Positions 40,001 to 53,600 of a DNA stretch of 64,000 nt are shown one piece after another. This DNA comes from Branchiostoma floridae (Eukaryota > Chordata > Leptocardii > Amphioxiformes > Branchiostomatidae). Below the pieces are notes generated by a model that saw only the letters and a list, made by a program, of their open reading frames with translations, searched no databases and was not told where the DNA came from. A program made the translations under genes and the position numbers. Each line of letters opens with the position of its first letter. Position 1 is the first letter of the stretch. The stretch lies in NCBI RefSeq assembly GCF_000003815.2, contig NC_049986.1, positions 15,145,811 through 15,209,810 of the forward strand, written 5' to 3'.

Positions 40001-43000
40001 TCTCATGTATTCACCATCAAATAGATGTATCTTGTACCTCGTATGATACGGTATACAAATGTACATTCTTCATATATGTGTGACTGAAAGTTTTCAAACA
40101 AATCTTTGATACTTTTTTGATTTACCGAACATGTACATGTTTCTGCTGTAGTCTCACATGGTGACTCCCACCTGTCTGAAGCATGTTCTCGAGAAGACAG
40201 GCCCCAGACTTAAGGAACTCAACCTCTCCAGTAACAAACTGGTGGGAGCTCCCGGCATCTTCAAGTGCATCGCTGTAAGTAGTGCCATATATAGTATACA
40301 TTCAAGGTTTAGAAAAATGGATTTAGAATTAGAAATATAGATTTAAGTTTTGAATACTGGTCAAAAGAAGTGAACATCAGGCCAGATAATGGCGTGCTGG
40401 ATGACAGAATGCCTGTTTACGGGGTGCCTGATTCTGGCGTACCGATTACAGCGTGCACTAAGAAGTTGTGTCTAAGAATGTCTAAGAAGTTTGAGTGATT
40501 TTTCTTTAGAAGTCTCTAAATATTTCATGGAAGTATGAGGTCTACAAACTCTTGTTGTTATTGTTTTTGTTGTTACTGTTATTGTTTGTTATTATGTTGT
40601 TATTTCCCAGAGATGTCCGCAGCTGGAAGTGTTGGACATGAGTAACTGCCATTTCTCCTCGACCCCCCTGCTGCCGATCGAGGCGCTGCAGACAGGCTGC
40701 CCCTGCCTCAGGGTCCTCAGACTGGCTGGGTCAGTCATGGCGGCTGGCAATGCAACAAGTGCCATCCAGGTAAGGTGGACAATCAGAGTGTGACATGAGA
40801 TCTTTTTGAAACAGTTATGTAGTCTAATTATATTAGAAGACAAGTCTACTCCATGTAGATAATTATCGCATAAGGTCTAGCTACCTGAAGAGTGCTTTAG
40901 GTCTCTGTATATCACAAGAACAGTGCAGCTTAATGCTTATAGGTTCTATATTATGTACAGGATGGTTCCCCTGGCTTCCCTGAGCTCCGTGAAGTCAGCC
41001 TGGCTAGTAACACACTCCTCACATCAACCACTGTTAATGACAACTTCATCTGTAGGTAAGGGACCCGTTCCAAATCGGAAACGTTTGTCTGAATACAATT
41101 GGAGGAACACTGCGTGTATGAATGTAACACTTCCATCAATATCTGTCATCATATGAAAGTTTTAGCGATTTACTTCAATCAATTTGTGAAACACTATATG
41201 TGTATTGACTGTAGCACTTATCCATCCATATCTTGTTGTAAGTTTTGATTGTTTACCTTAGTTTTAACCATTTACTTCCCTCAATTTGAGAAACACTATG
41301 GGTATGATTGGCTGTAGCACTCATCCATCTATGTCATAAATTTTGACCATTTACCTTTCCTTCGACTTTTCCCAGGTTGTTGAAGACCTCATACAAGCTG
41401 AAGCTGCTTGACCTGAGGGGATGTTCAAACGTCAACACGGCGGGACTGCAGAGTCTGCCTGTCACCTGTCTGGAGCAGTTCTTCATCTCAAACACCAGCA
41501 ATATATGCTACAGCTATGAAGGGATAGAGACCATCATCCAAAAGGTGGGAGATGCTTTGGTCTTGGTGGATCGTAATGCTCACTTTCAAACTACCAGAGA
41601 AGTAAAGTTAGATTTCAGTTTCTACATTTTGAAGGGCACCATGGTTCTGATATGACCATCATCCAAAAGGTGCTTTGCTCTTGGTGACTGCCACTTTGTT
41701 CTTGATCTGCTACGCTAATAAAGTTTTTTGATGATTTGGTGGACGTCATGCTCACTTTCAAACTACCAGAGAAGTGAAGTTAGATTTTGTCTTCAGATTT
41801 CAGGTTGTTCATTTTTAAGGGCACCATGGTTCTGATATGGAGCCTCAACATTTCATGATGACAAAAAAACAATGTTTCTTATGCTTCCACCTTTGTCAGA
41901 AAATCTGACCCACGCATTTCTTACATGTGACCCTACAAAAATGCTATACCTATAGTTTTATATCGACAACTACAGCTTAAATCTTGGCTATTCTATCTAC
42001 CAATACTGATGAGCTTTCATTGTAATCTACTTGTTTCTCCAGTGCCAGCACAGCCTGGTGGAGGTGGACCTGTCCTGGAATGTCTATGTCGACACAAACT
42101 TGGACAGAACTCTGAAGAAGCTGTCCTCCTCCAGAGCTACCTCCCAACTCAAGGTGCTGAACCTGAGTGGAACATGTGTGACTGCAGACATGGTCAGGTC
42201 AGGGGTTACACACATCTTATTTATACATCAGACACATGTTCTCTGGTCTGCTTTCTGTATAAAAGTCTTTTTTGTTATCGTTGTTTTGTTCTTTTTGGGT
42301 TCAGCTGATATGCAGCATAAGTACCTAAAGGTTATTGCAAATCAAAGATCAAGTACTATAGAGTATATTCTTGAATCCTCCAAAGCATAAAAACCCACCC
42401 CTGCCTTGTATTTAAACTCTCAGGGGACAGTGGGATATGCACATAAATCACACTACAGGTAAAGTGAGTCAAATCTTGGCAGTCATTCAGCACAACCTGA
42501 GCCACTGTCTGTCGCAGGTCCAGTCAACCTGCTACAAGACGTTTGCAGGCAACAGTACCAAGAGTACAGTGCTACAGTGTGGGGCCCAGACTTAGAGGGA
42601 GTCCAACATTGGACTGCCTGCCAAGAGGGAGTCCAACATTGGACTGCCTGCCAAGAGGGAGTCCAACATTGGACTGCCTGCCAAGAGGGAGTCCAACATT
42701 GGACTGCCTGCCAAGAGGGAGTCCAACATTGGACTGCCTGCCAAGAGGGAGTCCAACATTGGACTGCCTGCCAAGAGGGAGTCCAACATTGGACTGCCTG
42801 CCAAGAGGGAGTCCAACATTGGACTGCCTGCCAAGAGGGAGTCCAACATTGGACTGCCTGCCAAGAGGGAGTCCAACATTGGACTGCCTGTCAAATGCCT
42901 GTCTATAATTGTTGATGCCATTATAGACAGGCATTTGGAAACTTTTGGGCCATTGTACATTAGGCATGTGCTTGATCTTATCAACAAGAATAGAAGCATT

Positions 43001-43354
43001 TAAGCCCAGAAGTGAGATTTCTATCCAATAGACCATGGTTGCTATAGGCTAGAGGTTGAAGGGTTGAACATTTAAAAGACAAAAGTAGGCCTATTATTAA
43101 TCAATTATGAATTTGTTTGAAAAAGATGCCTACACATAGAAGCCATGGATTTGTTTAAAATAAATGAATTGGACATGATGGAAATGTTCTTGTCCTGTAG
43201 GTGTGTTCTGGAAGGCTGTCCCCATCTGACCTCCCTTAACCTGACCTCCTGTCGAGCCCTGCCTCGCGGGATGAAGCAGCTGTTTGGTGAAGAGGCCATC
43301 GCTGAGCTCAGGAGAAATGCAGCAGATATTTTAGCTTCTACCTCTGACCTCTGA
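37003..43354 (+). CDS. FBXL6: F-box and leucine-rich repeat protein 6
   Basis: Ten exons: 37003-38087, 38465-38663, 39134-39265, 39536-39667, 40152-40274, 40611-40769, 40961-41055, 41376-41544, 42043-42197, 43201-43354. All junctions are GT/AG with matching phases, and the product is 800 residues. FBXL proteins are substrate receptors of SCF (SKP1-CUL1-F-box) ubiquitin ligases. Residues 1-330 are an acidic/basic disordered extension (DDEDYVPPG, SSESSSSSGTSDEE) longer than in mammals. The F-box is at about 334-385 (WGQLLPVEVIVNILQFAV, then AAKVCHFWYEATKHPSLWRH). The rest is leucine-rich repeats, one or two per exon (LKHIRLFRCGNL, LESVDLTKC, LKELNLSSNKL, LEVLDMSNC, LKLLDLRGC). The end SLNLTSCRALPRGMKQLF matches the human LNLESCRCLPRGLKR ending. 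The start ATGCCACCAAAG is chosen because it is the first ATG in frame. Confidence 0.92.
42198..42592 (+). other. FBXL6 last intron, proximal part
   Basis: Follows the donor GTCAGG. No coding content. It leads into a 30-base minisatellite. Confidence 0.5.
42595..42894. repeat. 30-base minisatellite, ten nearly perfect units
   Basis: The unit GAGGGAGTCCAACATTGGAC followed by TGCCTGCCAA repeats ten times with no visible change until the last unit (TGTCAA). It contains the dyad TCCAACATTGGA. Thirty is a multiple of three and the unit lacks stops in several frames, so long shadow frames appear on both strands. It lies within the last FBXL6 intron and is noncoding. Confidence 0.95.
42893..42936. 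repeat. Perfect 17-base hairpin at minisatellite end
   Basis: AAATGCCTGTCTATAAT (42893-42909) is inverted exactly at 42920-42936, around a 10-base loop. The hairpin directly abuts the last minisatellite unit. Confidence 0.85.
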
Positions 43355-44625
43355 TGTAACCTTTGACATGAGATTCTTAACTCAATTATTCTTGGTAAAA
43401 GGGAAGAAATTCGTTTTTTTTTGGGGGGGGGGCATAACTGGTAAACCACTTTTAGGCACAACATGGCCAGTTTTTTACATAACGTACAAGCTGTGTAAGA
43501 CCCATCTGTAAGGTTTGCTCTACATGTATTCACACCAGGATGGACCCAACTCTTTACCATCAGTGTGGTGGGACATTTAACATGCTTGAGGTTATCCTCA
43601 AACACTGGACTTTCATCCCATCAAAGAGGATGTCAGGTGAGAAACTAGGTGTCAATTGCCTTTTCTGAGGGCACAACCTGATGGATTGCTAGGGATTCAA
43701 ACTTAAGATTCTAAGTCAAGAACCCTAAGTACATGACAACTTTATGTACAGTTCAGTTCTGTTATGTACATCTTATATTTCCACCAAAATGATTAACTTT
43801 CCTGGCTGTAAAAGTTACAGTACTTGATAAAATGATAACTCATGTGGCCACTCACGTAGTTTGTAGTTTCACAATTTTAGTCCACTGTATTCTGCTGCTG
43901 TAGTGGTCAGAACATCTACAGCTATAGCTAGTGTCACAATACCTCCATGTAACTTGTAAGTACCACATGTCTCATATAGGTAATGCTACCTCAAGCATGA
44001 AATGTTCATTATCAGTAGTCTATGCTTCGAAGTTCTACATCATCAATTTGGATTTTATCTGTAAATTTTGAAAAGGTTTTTTTATAATGTTAGATAGCAT
44101 GGGATTAATGTTACATACTGAAAAGTGTCCTCAGTACATGTTATACATGTTAGTCTGTCGAGGTATCATGGTGCAATGGTCAAAGGTAAAGTTAATGGTA
44201 ACAGGTCTTAAGTAAGTGAATGAATAACTGATGGATATGCATTGTACATTTCTCTGTATAGTGACAGTAATATGAAATTTGATGGTGATATGTTCCAGGT
44301 AATTTTGGCGGTTGGAGCTAAGGATTTTATTATAAACATGTAAACTGTAACAGATGCCATTCCGTGACTCATTATTACACCTGTATTTCTATACTGTGAG
44401 CCTGTAATGTTATGGCAAGTTTTGCATGTATGTTAAGGAACAAGAAGAGTAACTGTTAAGGTTAAACGAAACGATGTAACTATCTCAAGACAAGAGTGAC
44501 ATGCGGATTTTTTTTCCAATTTTGATTTGATTACTGATCAGTATTATTGATGATATTTCATTCTAATAAGAAACACCTTTCGCTGGCGCTATTCTCTTCC
44601 GATTCTTTCGAAATATTGATGGAAA
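43355..44625. other. FBXL6 3' UTR and spacer to CFAP77
   Basis: Noncoding. It includes a diverged SINE copy (about 43600-43745). The CFAP77 promoter should lie in the final few hundred bases or within the annotated first exon. Confidence 0.45.
43600..43745 (-). mobile_element. tRNA-derived SINE, third copy
   Basis: Contains GAGAAACTAGGTGTCAATTG, GGGCACAAC, GGGATTCAAAC and a final AAGTACATGACAAC, in the same order as the copies at 29832 and 30350. It has lost part of the B box. Confidence 0.5.
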
Positions 44626-47600
44626 ATGTCCAAAACGAAGAAAAAACGTCATGTTAAATCGCATCGTTTTGTGTCACTTCCGGGTTTGCTTTCTCCACCC
44701 CTCTCTTGCGTCATCATGGAACAGTCCTTGTCACCACGACGCCAAATGGTGCCTTGTGATTGGTCAATCCTATCAGCTGACCCAGCTGTAGCAACAGTCG
44801 CTACGGAAACAGACCACGCCCCTTCCTGCTACACAACAGTGAAAAACATTGGAGTAGCGTGCGAGTTGATAAGCAAGGCGATCGCCAGCTCAATTAGACG
44901 ATTTTCTGCGGCTCCTGAACGTTCAAACCGCGAGGAACAGGTGCACAAGATGGCACAGGACCGGATAGGACTTGTCAGGGACTCGATGAACGAAAACCCG
45001 CTTTTGGCTAAGGTAAGAAGACGTTTTTTGTGACATTTCTGCAACCATGTGGTGGTCAGACCGAAGAGATTCAAGTGCTCTTGAATTAAATCAGAGCGTC
45101 TCGCCTTTTCCCTGCCTCATTGATAAAATCCCGACTTTTCTACACTCCTTTCACTGATTTTCATCATTTCGGAAATCTGCGTCATTTTATGATGTTACGT
45201 ACGTACTGATGTTATTCTTTTGTTGATATTCAATTATTTCGGTAGATAACGTCAGAATAAAGGGGGTGGGGGGTAAGTTGAATGGTCTTTTTTCGACCAA
45301 TGTTTGCCATTCAAATTAATTTCACCTCTTATCTTTCCTTTTCAAAAGTGCTGTTTAGTGGAAACGCTAACTCAGTAGTTTTCTTTTACCATGAAAACTA
45401 AGATTGGGTAACATTAATGATTACAAGGGTTTAGATATCGAAGTTTCCATTTGTTTTGCTGTATGTTTGTTATTGTATCATAGCCACCAAGCCAAGAAAG
45501 TTTTCCCCAAGGCGTCAACAACAACATATCACATTGCATGATTTTCTTTAGAAGTAAAACAAGTAATTGCAAGTCTGGTGCATACATTTCAATCTTCAGG
45601 ACTGTGATACTTGTAAAAAGACTAAATTTTCCCTTAAAGTTAAAACTCCAGATTTCACCTTCAAACAACCCTGCTGTGGCTTTATTACAAATGGGAGCAG
45701 CACTTATCTAATTTGTAAGGTATCTTAATTTCCCTCCATAAAAAATTAAATTGGCGTTATATGAATTTGGGCACCAAAAACTGAAAATATTCTGAATTCA
45801 AAACTCTCCATTCAAATTGACAATGGCAAGTACGATGTGATTTTCAACATATTCATACCATTTCTCACATTGCTAAACAACACAAAAGCAAGCCACGTAA
45901 AGTGCATATTTCAAGACGTTTTCACAATACAACATTCAAGTCACATTCATATGCTGTGAGTATAGCTATGCAGCGTACTTTCCACTTTTAGATTCCACTT
46001 ATGATGAGGAAAAATCACCAAAGCAGCATCTTTGTTTGAATTTTGCTATCAATCCAGTTCTATGATATTCTTCTTTAGATTTGGCTGTGGGTCAAACGCC
46101 AGTTGACACAATGTTTATGCCAGTATGATTCTTCAAATGTAACGTTAAATGTATTGTAGAGTGGTTGCCTCATGTAGATTTTTTTTGCAATAGAAACATA
46201 ATATTAGTAAAGCTTGAACCAAGCCTGTCCCATAGGTCTGCTGTCAGAATTTTAGGTATCGAGGTAATGTTACACCAAAACCTTTCACAGTCACTCAGGT
46301 GCAAGGGGTAGCTGCCTCTGAAACAGTTTTCCTGAAAACATATCCGACTTCTATCCTAACATGGCTGGAGGGACGTGCGTTGCGGGGCATTGGATACAAA
46401 TACCGTCTTTGTTTGGTTGAAGAATAAACCTTCGGCCTGTTTTGTTTGGTGCTATTGACATCTAACATCTGACTCCAAAACTCCCAAACACGTCCACTCA
46501 ACCTCAATGGCAGTGTTATGGTCCTCTTTGGGAATTAAGTTCCCAGTTTTGCAGGTACCCCCTACCTGGATGGGCTTGAGGTGTGTTTTTCAGGGTGGGG
46601 TCACCTGTGCAACACCTGTTCTGTATAAGGTGTTGCTATAGTATCTTATTTTCTCCAGTAACTATTTAAATTTGATATTGTAGTTATCCTATATTAGGTC
46701 ATCACTTATAGATTGTTTATTCTATTACCAAAGCTAACAATATTGAACAGCGAAAGTGACAAAACAGGTACAGATTACTTTAACTGGTTGTCACCCTGGT
46801 CATATAACATTGCTGTTATTACATCAGCATACCTTGTAAATGAGAAAAGCTTTCCATTGCAAATGTATTAGTGTGGTAACAAAGTTTGTTGGTAACTTGC
46901 CCAGTCTTTGAGTGGGTATTCGGCAAAGTGTGAAAATAACATGTTTATCCAAATTTGATTTTTTTCTTTTCAATTTCTGGATGACGGCATTATATGCCAT
47001 TCCCACTCAAATCTATGACTTTCCAGCACAACTGATTAGTCAAAATCTTGTAGAGTGCTCTACTTTAAAAATGCACACTATGGTTCTTCTTAGAATTGTG
47101 TATTTAGCCATTGATGGTGAAATTGACTATCATCTCTGTCATCAACCAGCAAAAAGCAATGAGGATCAACTTCATCTTCTGAATTTTTAAAAGCTGTCAT
47201 GTTTCCAGTCAAATCATATCCATCATAGATTTCTCCTTTGTTATGAAACAAAACCTTTTTATGGTGCAAAATGACTGGTCACGCACTGAATTATTGACGA
47301 ACACCCCATAAAAGAGTGCCTTACTTTCCATAGCAACCTAATTCTGCTCATTTACCTCCATTTCCTGTTAGGTTTTGGTTGAATTGAAGCAGTTTTTATG
47401 TATGTATGGGGCACAAACATGTCAAACAGCCGGTGTAAAATAAAAGGTGTTAACTGGGTGTTAAGATTCCAATTTACTACAGCCACCTTTGTGCTTTTTC
47501 TTTTTGAAACCCTTTCCCTTTTTGAGATCAAACCTTTTTTTGCATGATTAGGTTTCCGAGAGCCAGGCTGAAGTATTGTTAAGTGCATTGGCATGTTACT

Positions 47601-50600
47601 GGCTGCCAGATCCAGACAAAATGTCCCCTTGCCAACCATTGTTAGCCATAGTGGCGTGGAAGACAGGAATGCATCTTGGGATATTGCCATGGTAACCGAC
47701 CAGGTGTGCTACAACACTAAAATGGTGAAGAATATTTACCTGGAAATAATCTTACTATGTTGTGATTGTGAATATCACCAAATCAGGGAAAAGGGGCCGA
47801 TAGTTTAGGTTGAAGTGGCTTGAAGTGGTTGAGTTGTGCACTCGCCATTCTTTCCACAGTTAAAGGATGGGTGCAGAACAAAAGTGTCTGGGTTTTCTGA
47901 AAAAGTCTGCTGGTAAATGATTTCTAAAAAAATCTATAATGAAGAACCTATAATGATTATGCCAGTGTTTCACAAGTGGTGTGTTTCAAGTGCTCTTTAG
48001 AGAAAAATGATCATACCAATTGTTTTCTACTGGGTGTTGTTCTTTTTCTTTAAACCAACCAGTACCTACTGTTCAACACTGTAACCAACACAAAGATATT
48101 GTTAAGACTACCTCACCAGGGAGAATCCTATAAACAAGCCAGGCTAATCAATGATATGTCATTTTCGTGACAACTATTTTAGAAACAATAGAACAGGTGC
48201 ATGACTATGGTCAGGACCAATACTCTGTTTATCCTAGACATAGAAGACAACTATTCATAGCTTCATTATTCTGTCACAACCAATACTGATAACAGTTCTA
48301 GAATTGGATTGTTGCATGCACAAATGGGATCCATCACAAAACCTAATAGCTAGAAAAAAAGAAAACTATGAAGTGTTTTGTTCTTCCCTAACTATAATGA
48401 TATTGGCATATGTCCATGTAAGTTAACATCAATTTTGAGCATTTTTTTTCCAAAATGAAATCAGAGATCTTTATGATAGGCAATCATAGAAAAACATTGG
48501 AATCATCTGCATTATTTTATCACATAAAATCAGACTGATAATCTGCACTTCAAAAACATAGTTTTTTAGCCACAGTGACATTTTTTGATAATTTTCTAAT
48601 GCCATTTCCTTTCTCCTACCACATATTTATTTGACCAGATGGTAAGATGACACATTATTTTCCGTCCATCCCTCAGTCCCAGCTTGGCAGACCACTGAAG
48701 AGAGGGTTCAGCTTGCCCCCTGATGACTTCACATATGGCAGACCAAACACAGGGAAGGATGGAGGCACTGCAGAAGGTAACAACATGTCCACAGGTCTTC
48801 ATGTACAGTAGTTTTGTACTTGTAACATCATTCCTACTTTCAATCACTGAAGGTCCGTGGCATCTACAACTACAGTTGAAATTGCCTTGCAATTCCACAA
48901 CTGTCCCCTAGGTGGCATGTCAGAACAGTCAGTCCATTTTTCTTGCGTGTTGTTGCTGCAGTTTGATTTCCTACAACTAGATGGCGCCTTTGTCACACAG
49001 GACGGTTCCCTCCAGTTTTGCCTTCAGGCAAAAATATCATGTCCTTTGGTCATAAAAAAATTCTTATGTCCAACTTTTCTATAACTTGTCTAGAAATTGG
49101 TGTTAAACTTGGATTACAAGTGCTTTGGACAAAAAAATTGAAATGATGTTGTAGCTAAATTTTCCTTCTTAACTCAAACAGAATGTTTCCTGATAAGAAA
49201 ATGAATTGCTCCCCCCACTATTCACCTGTATAGTAGATTGTTTTATTGCCCACTTCTCAGTTATAAACTACAAAGAAAAGAGTTTGCATCAAAGACTCCC
49301 CTGAGACTGCTTAAGATGGTACAGCCCTACTTCACAGGTGGGTGTGAATGGGAGGCACCTGTTTCAGAACCAGTTTTTGTACTGTGCTTTTGTCAAGCAA
49401 GAAAAGATAGATAGCCCAAATTTAAAGCAAAACAAAGAATGACATATTATTTTGTGTATGACGAAAATAAGAATTTCTCATCAAAAACAAAACACCATTA
49501 AATCTCCTGAATGGCATTGACAGAAAATCTTGAAATATCAGTGGCTTATTTGGGAGGCTTTTTCATTCCTACAGAAATTATCACAAAGTCTTCAAACAAG
49601 TTTCATTGATTCTTTGTTTTTTTTACAAATAGAAGGGAAAGAAAGAAACCAAATAGTCGGAAGTTGGTCATCAAAGAAACTTGAAGGTTTAATTCAAAGT
49701 GTAAAGCACAATGGCAAGCTGCAAAATTGTGTTTTTGATCATGGGACAGTCTTATTCCACATGATGTTTGCAGTATTTGAAATCCATAATTTTGCCATGT
49801 CATTGCACAAGGAGATTAGACTTTAATGGTTTTCTACCATTACGTAAGAATTGAGAAATGACATCACCCTTAGCTCATTCTTTTGGCATGTCTTCATTTG
49901 TACAATTACTGCCCATTCTACAATACCAGCACCGGCTATTACACCACTTAGCGGGCGGGACCAGGAGTATTTACCAAAATTGCTCTCAAGTCGTCTCTCC
50001 CTAATTAAAGACCACGTTAAGTAAATTAAAAGGTTCTTAAACGGCAAGTGTCTCATCTGACACAAAGGTTGCCCGTTTGCGGGTGAGAAAAATTGTTGTG
50101 ATATGAGATCACCTCAGGTGGGTTGTTAGAGAATGAGTGGTAAGTGGTGGGGAGGGCTCTGTGTCTCCGGCAATGTGCGTCTCTCTACCTGACTTCAGGA
50201 AATTACACACTGTCGTACTTTTATAGAAGGGAATTACAGGTTTTGTTTGGTTCAGTTCTTCCGTTTTCATGAATCATACACAACCTGTCTTTATTACGAA
50301 TACTGTTCAACAACAACCAAAAGACGAAAGACGTTAGTTTACAGGCTAAGTGGACAAATAACATTAATATTGACAACAACATTTTAGATCTATATACTGT
50401 GAAAGTTTCTAGACTCCTACAATATCATGAGAAAAAGATCTAGTACATACACATGACTTCAGTCACTTGGTATTTCAAATTGCCTCAGTTTATCTATTTA
50501 GCAATGCATTCTTGTCACGACTTTCAAAACATTTGAGAATCAGCAAAGAAAAATGTTGCGGCCTAACATTTTTTTCTGTGCATATGAGCATCCACAAAAC

Positions 50601-53600
50601 GGAGGAAGCTATTTACTGGACGGTTAACTCTTCAAGGAAGTGTTGCATGGAAAAGTGGCATGCTTGCCATTGCAAGTTGTATGTCTCCCATTCCCCAACA
50701 AAACTGAGTTGCATTTGAAAGGCAACGATGCTTGCAATTGCAAGTTACAACCCTGCCAACGAAACAAAACACAAGCTATGTTTGGCAGGCAACGGTATTT
50801 GCTGCTTACTCCGGAGTATGGTCTGTTTTCTTTGGTAAATTTCTGCCATTCTAAAATTGGTAAATACTGACGATGCTCAGAGAGTCAATGATATTGTTAT
50901 CCCTCTCTCGACCATAAAGCGTTGAAAAGTTCTGGCATTTGTTTACCGCATACGCCACGTTGCCGGGATGTCGCAGGTTTTGTGTCAGCCATGGCAGGTT
51001 AGGCTTCTAATATGACGCGGACGCGGCTAATTTGAAAAGAATCGGTTTCCTGACTCGTCTTTTCACAAGGCTGAAGTTGGGTATATTGTGTAGCAAGTTG
51101 AGCGTAACCCGCTGTCAAAAGGCGTTTGCACAAAGCAGAAAAGGAACTTGGATAAGCATCCTGTTTGATGTTCTGCACAGTTTCATTCCTGTGTTTTTCT
51201 GTCCGCCCATGTTGAAGTCTTTGACAGGCTTACGTAGAAAAACAGTATAGCCACAACATCCTGTTGAGTAAAACAGTAAAAAGTTAAGAACTGTGCTGCT
51301 TTCAAGCGTAAAATTGAACGTCAAACTTCACGCTTCCTTTATGTACTAATTGTGTTTGTCTTCACTGGAGCATAAAAACTCACAGCGTAAACTTGACCAT
51401 GGATGGTTTCCTACTTAAAGTCTCCAGGACAAAACTATGCCAGCTGGTTCAACTGAGCATCCTCGCTTTCTGTGGTGCTCAGCTATTCTGTTGCCAACCC
51501 TGCTGACGGTTTTAAGATGTTTATGTTCAAAAAGTGGCCAGCAGTATTGTTTGTACATATTTTGGTACAATTTCTTTAAGCATCAAAATTGCAGCATATT
51601 ATACAAGAACAAAATTGGACAATTTGTGAAAGGAAATCCAGTCGGGCTCTCAAGTTAGCCATGATTTGTCAGTCTCCCCACCAGCTAACCCATTCTTACA
51701 CCTCAAAGTGCCGCAAAGCCAAAAAAGTTTGTTCGAAAGATCCAGCTGTATTATGTTGGAGACTTTTTTTCTAGCCGATTATATGTAGTGTTCCCTGTAA
51801 TGACATCCTGCAAGTCAGTGCAAATCGATTCCCCTTTCGAGGACTTGATCCTCAAATCTTCCGCACAATTTGTGGCGTGTACTTATCTGAGACATTGAAT
51901 CCTGTTTACACTTGTAATATCTGAGCCTTTTCAGAGCCTAACTCCCGGTAATTGCCCTTTATAGCATCCAGGTCTTCTCGTACATACCACATGGCTTGCA
52001 TCACTTTGTTCCCATTGTTGCCTAAGAGCTTAAATTTTCTTTGAAATNNNNNNNNNNNNNNNNNNNNNNNNNNNNNNNNNNNNNNNNNNNNNNNNNNNNN
52101 NNNNNNNNNNNNNNNNNNNNNNNNNNNNNNNNNNNNNNNNNNNNNNNNNNNNNNNNNNNNNNNNNCTTGATCGTACCTTCCGCTGCGTAGACCTACAAAG
52201 TGTTGAACACTCAAGCTGGATTTTCTCAACAATAGGCAGGGCTTACCGACTTGGACAATGGAAACTCAATACCCCATTGACACTCAATGGATAGAATAGG
52301 TTAGGATCTTTCTGTGTAGCAGTTTTCAGCTCAATACACTTTGCTAAAGATGTTCTGTGCCCAACTATTGTACAACAGGAAATGTGTCAGACTACTTAGG
52401 TTGTGGTCATGTCATGATTACAATACAGATTTTCAAAGAGCCTCAAACCCTGAAGAAAAGTACATTGTGAAAGGGGGAAGAAAAGCACTTGTTGTCAGTG
52501 CAAAATGTTTGTTGTCACTTGTCAGTATATGTTAAATAGGTTTAACAACTGTTACAGTACAAGATAGCACAATGGGCCCTCAATGACTTCAGAAATTAAG
52601 ACACTCACTCACTATCCGTTGTTTGTCAAGAAATTGGATTAAAAGGTTAAATTTCTCAGAGGTCAATAGTCTGCATGTTTTTGTTTTTTTTTGGCATCAT
52701 CTGTGCATCACTTTTACACCACATTTTTCCCAAACACTTCTTCCTAAAGCTACTTGCTCCCAATTCAAAATACATTCATCTATGAACAGAATATTTCATT
52801 TTGTTATTCCTAAATTTAGATACTTTGATGACATTGTTAAACTTGTTTGTTTAACCTGTTCTTCCTTTTCCTGTTCTTCCGTTCCAATGTGGATCCATCT
52901 GGACGAAATCCACAGAAGAGTTAACTTTAAAATTCTCTATCACTGATTGACTTTTTGCTCCAGCATGACAATTGTTGTACATGTACATGTACATGCACTA
53001 GGTAATCTAACATGACATTTTGTTTTTGCAGCCATGGGCAACTGGAACTCAGCGCTACCGTCCATGACTTCCAAACCTGGCGAGCAGAAACGGGAGCGGG
53101 ATTTCATCGGCCTGAACCGTGCGGCCATCAAGGCTGGCCTGGTCACGTCCGGCGAACACTACCACTTCCGCGCCAACCACGACATCCGGCGGAAAATGTC
53201 GCCAAGCGAGAACAAAATCCGCACCAGACGCATTCCTCCTGATATGACCTTCGGCATCTCCACAAGGTGATTTGGATTTTAAGATTGTTAGGATCAACTG
53301 TTGACATTACTGAAAGTAACTTTTAAGTTCATTTTTTTCTGTATCGTGTGTTTTGTATCAGCTTAAGTGTCACATTTAGCAGAGGTTATCAAAGTCAGGA
53401 GCAACATATGAACAAAATTCACTTGAAGGTTGATACAAGACAAATGCACATTGTCAATTAAAACCAAGATTGTACTATTGCTCACTTGATGAAAGTGTTT
53501 TGGGGTTTTGAATTTTCCCCCCTCTGTATGCTTACCCATAGTACATGATTACGTAAAGGACTCAGACAGAGTTTTCCCTGGTTCCTCCCCAGACCATCCA

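Larger units (their letters stand above)
48777..53031 (+). other. CFAP77 intron 2
   Basis: 4.25 kb with an assembly gap, a candidate regulatory block at 49900-50250 and a short ACATGT run (52977-52996) beside the acceptor. No exon is needed by the reading frame. Confidence 0.5.

Noticed and set aside
42595-42894. CRISPR-like array of evenly spaced repeats
   Set aside because: There are no unique spacers; the whole 30-base unit is repeated. The genome is eukaryotic.
42543-43036. Long open frames on both strands (up to 154 residues) of perfect 10-residue peptide repeats
   Set aside because: They are translations of the 30-base minisatellite inside the last FBXL6 intron. A multiple-of-three unit without stops opens several frames at once. 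No splice or start context supports coding.
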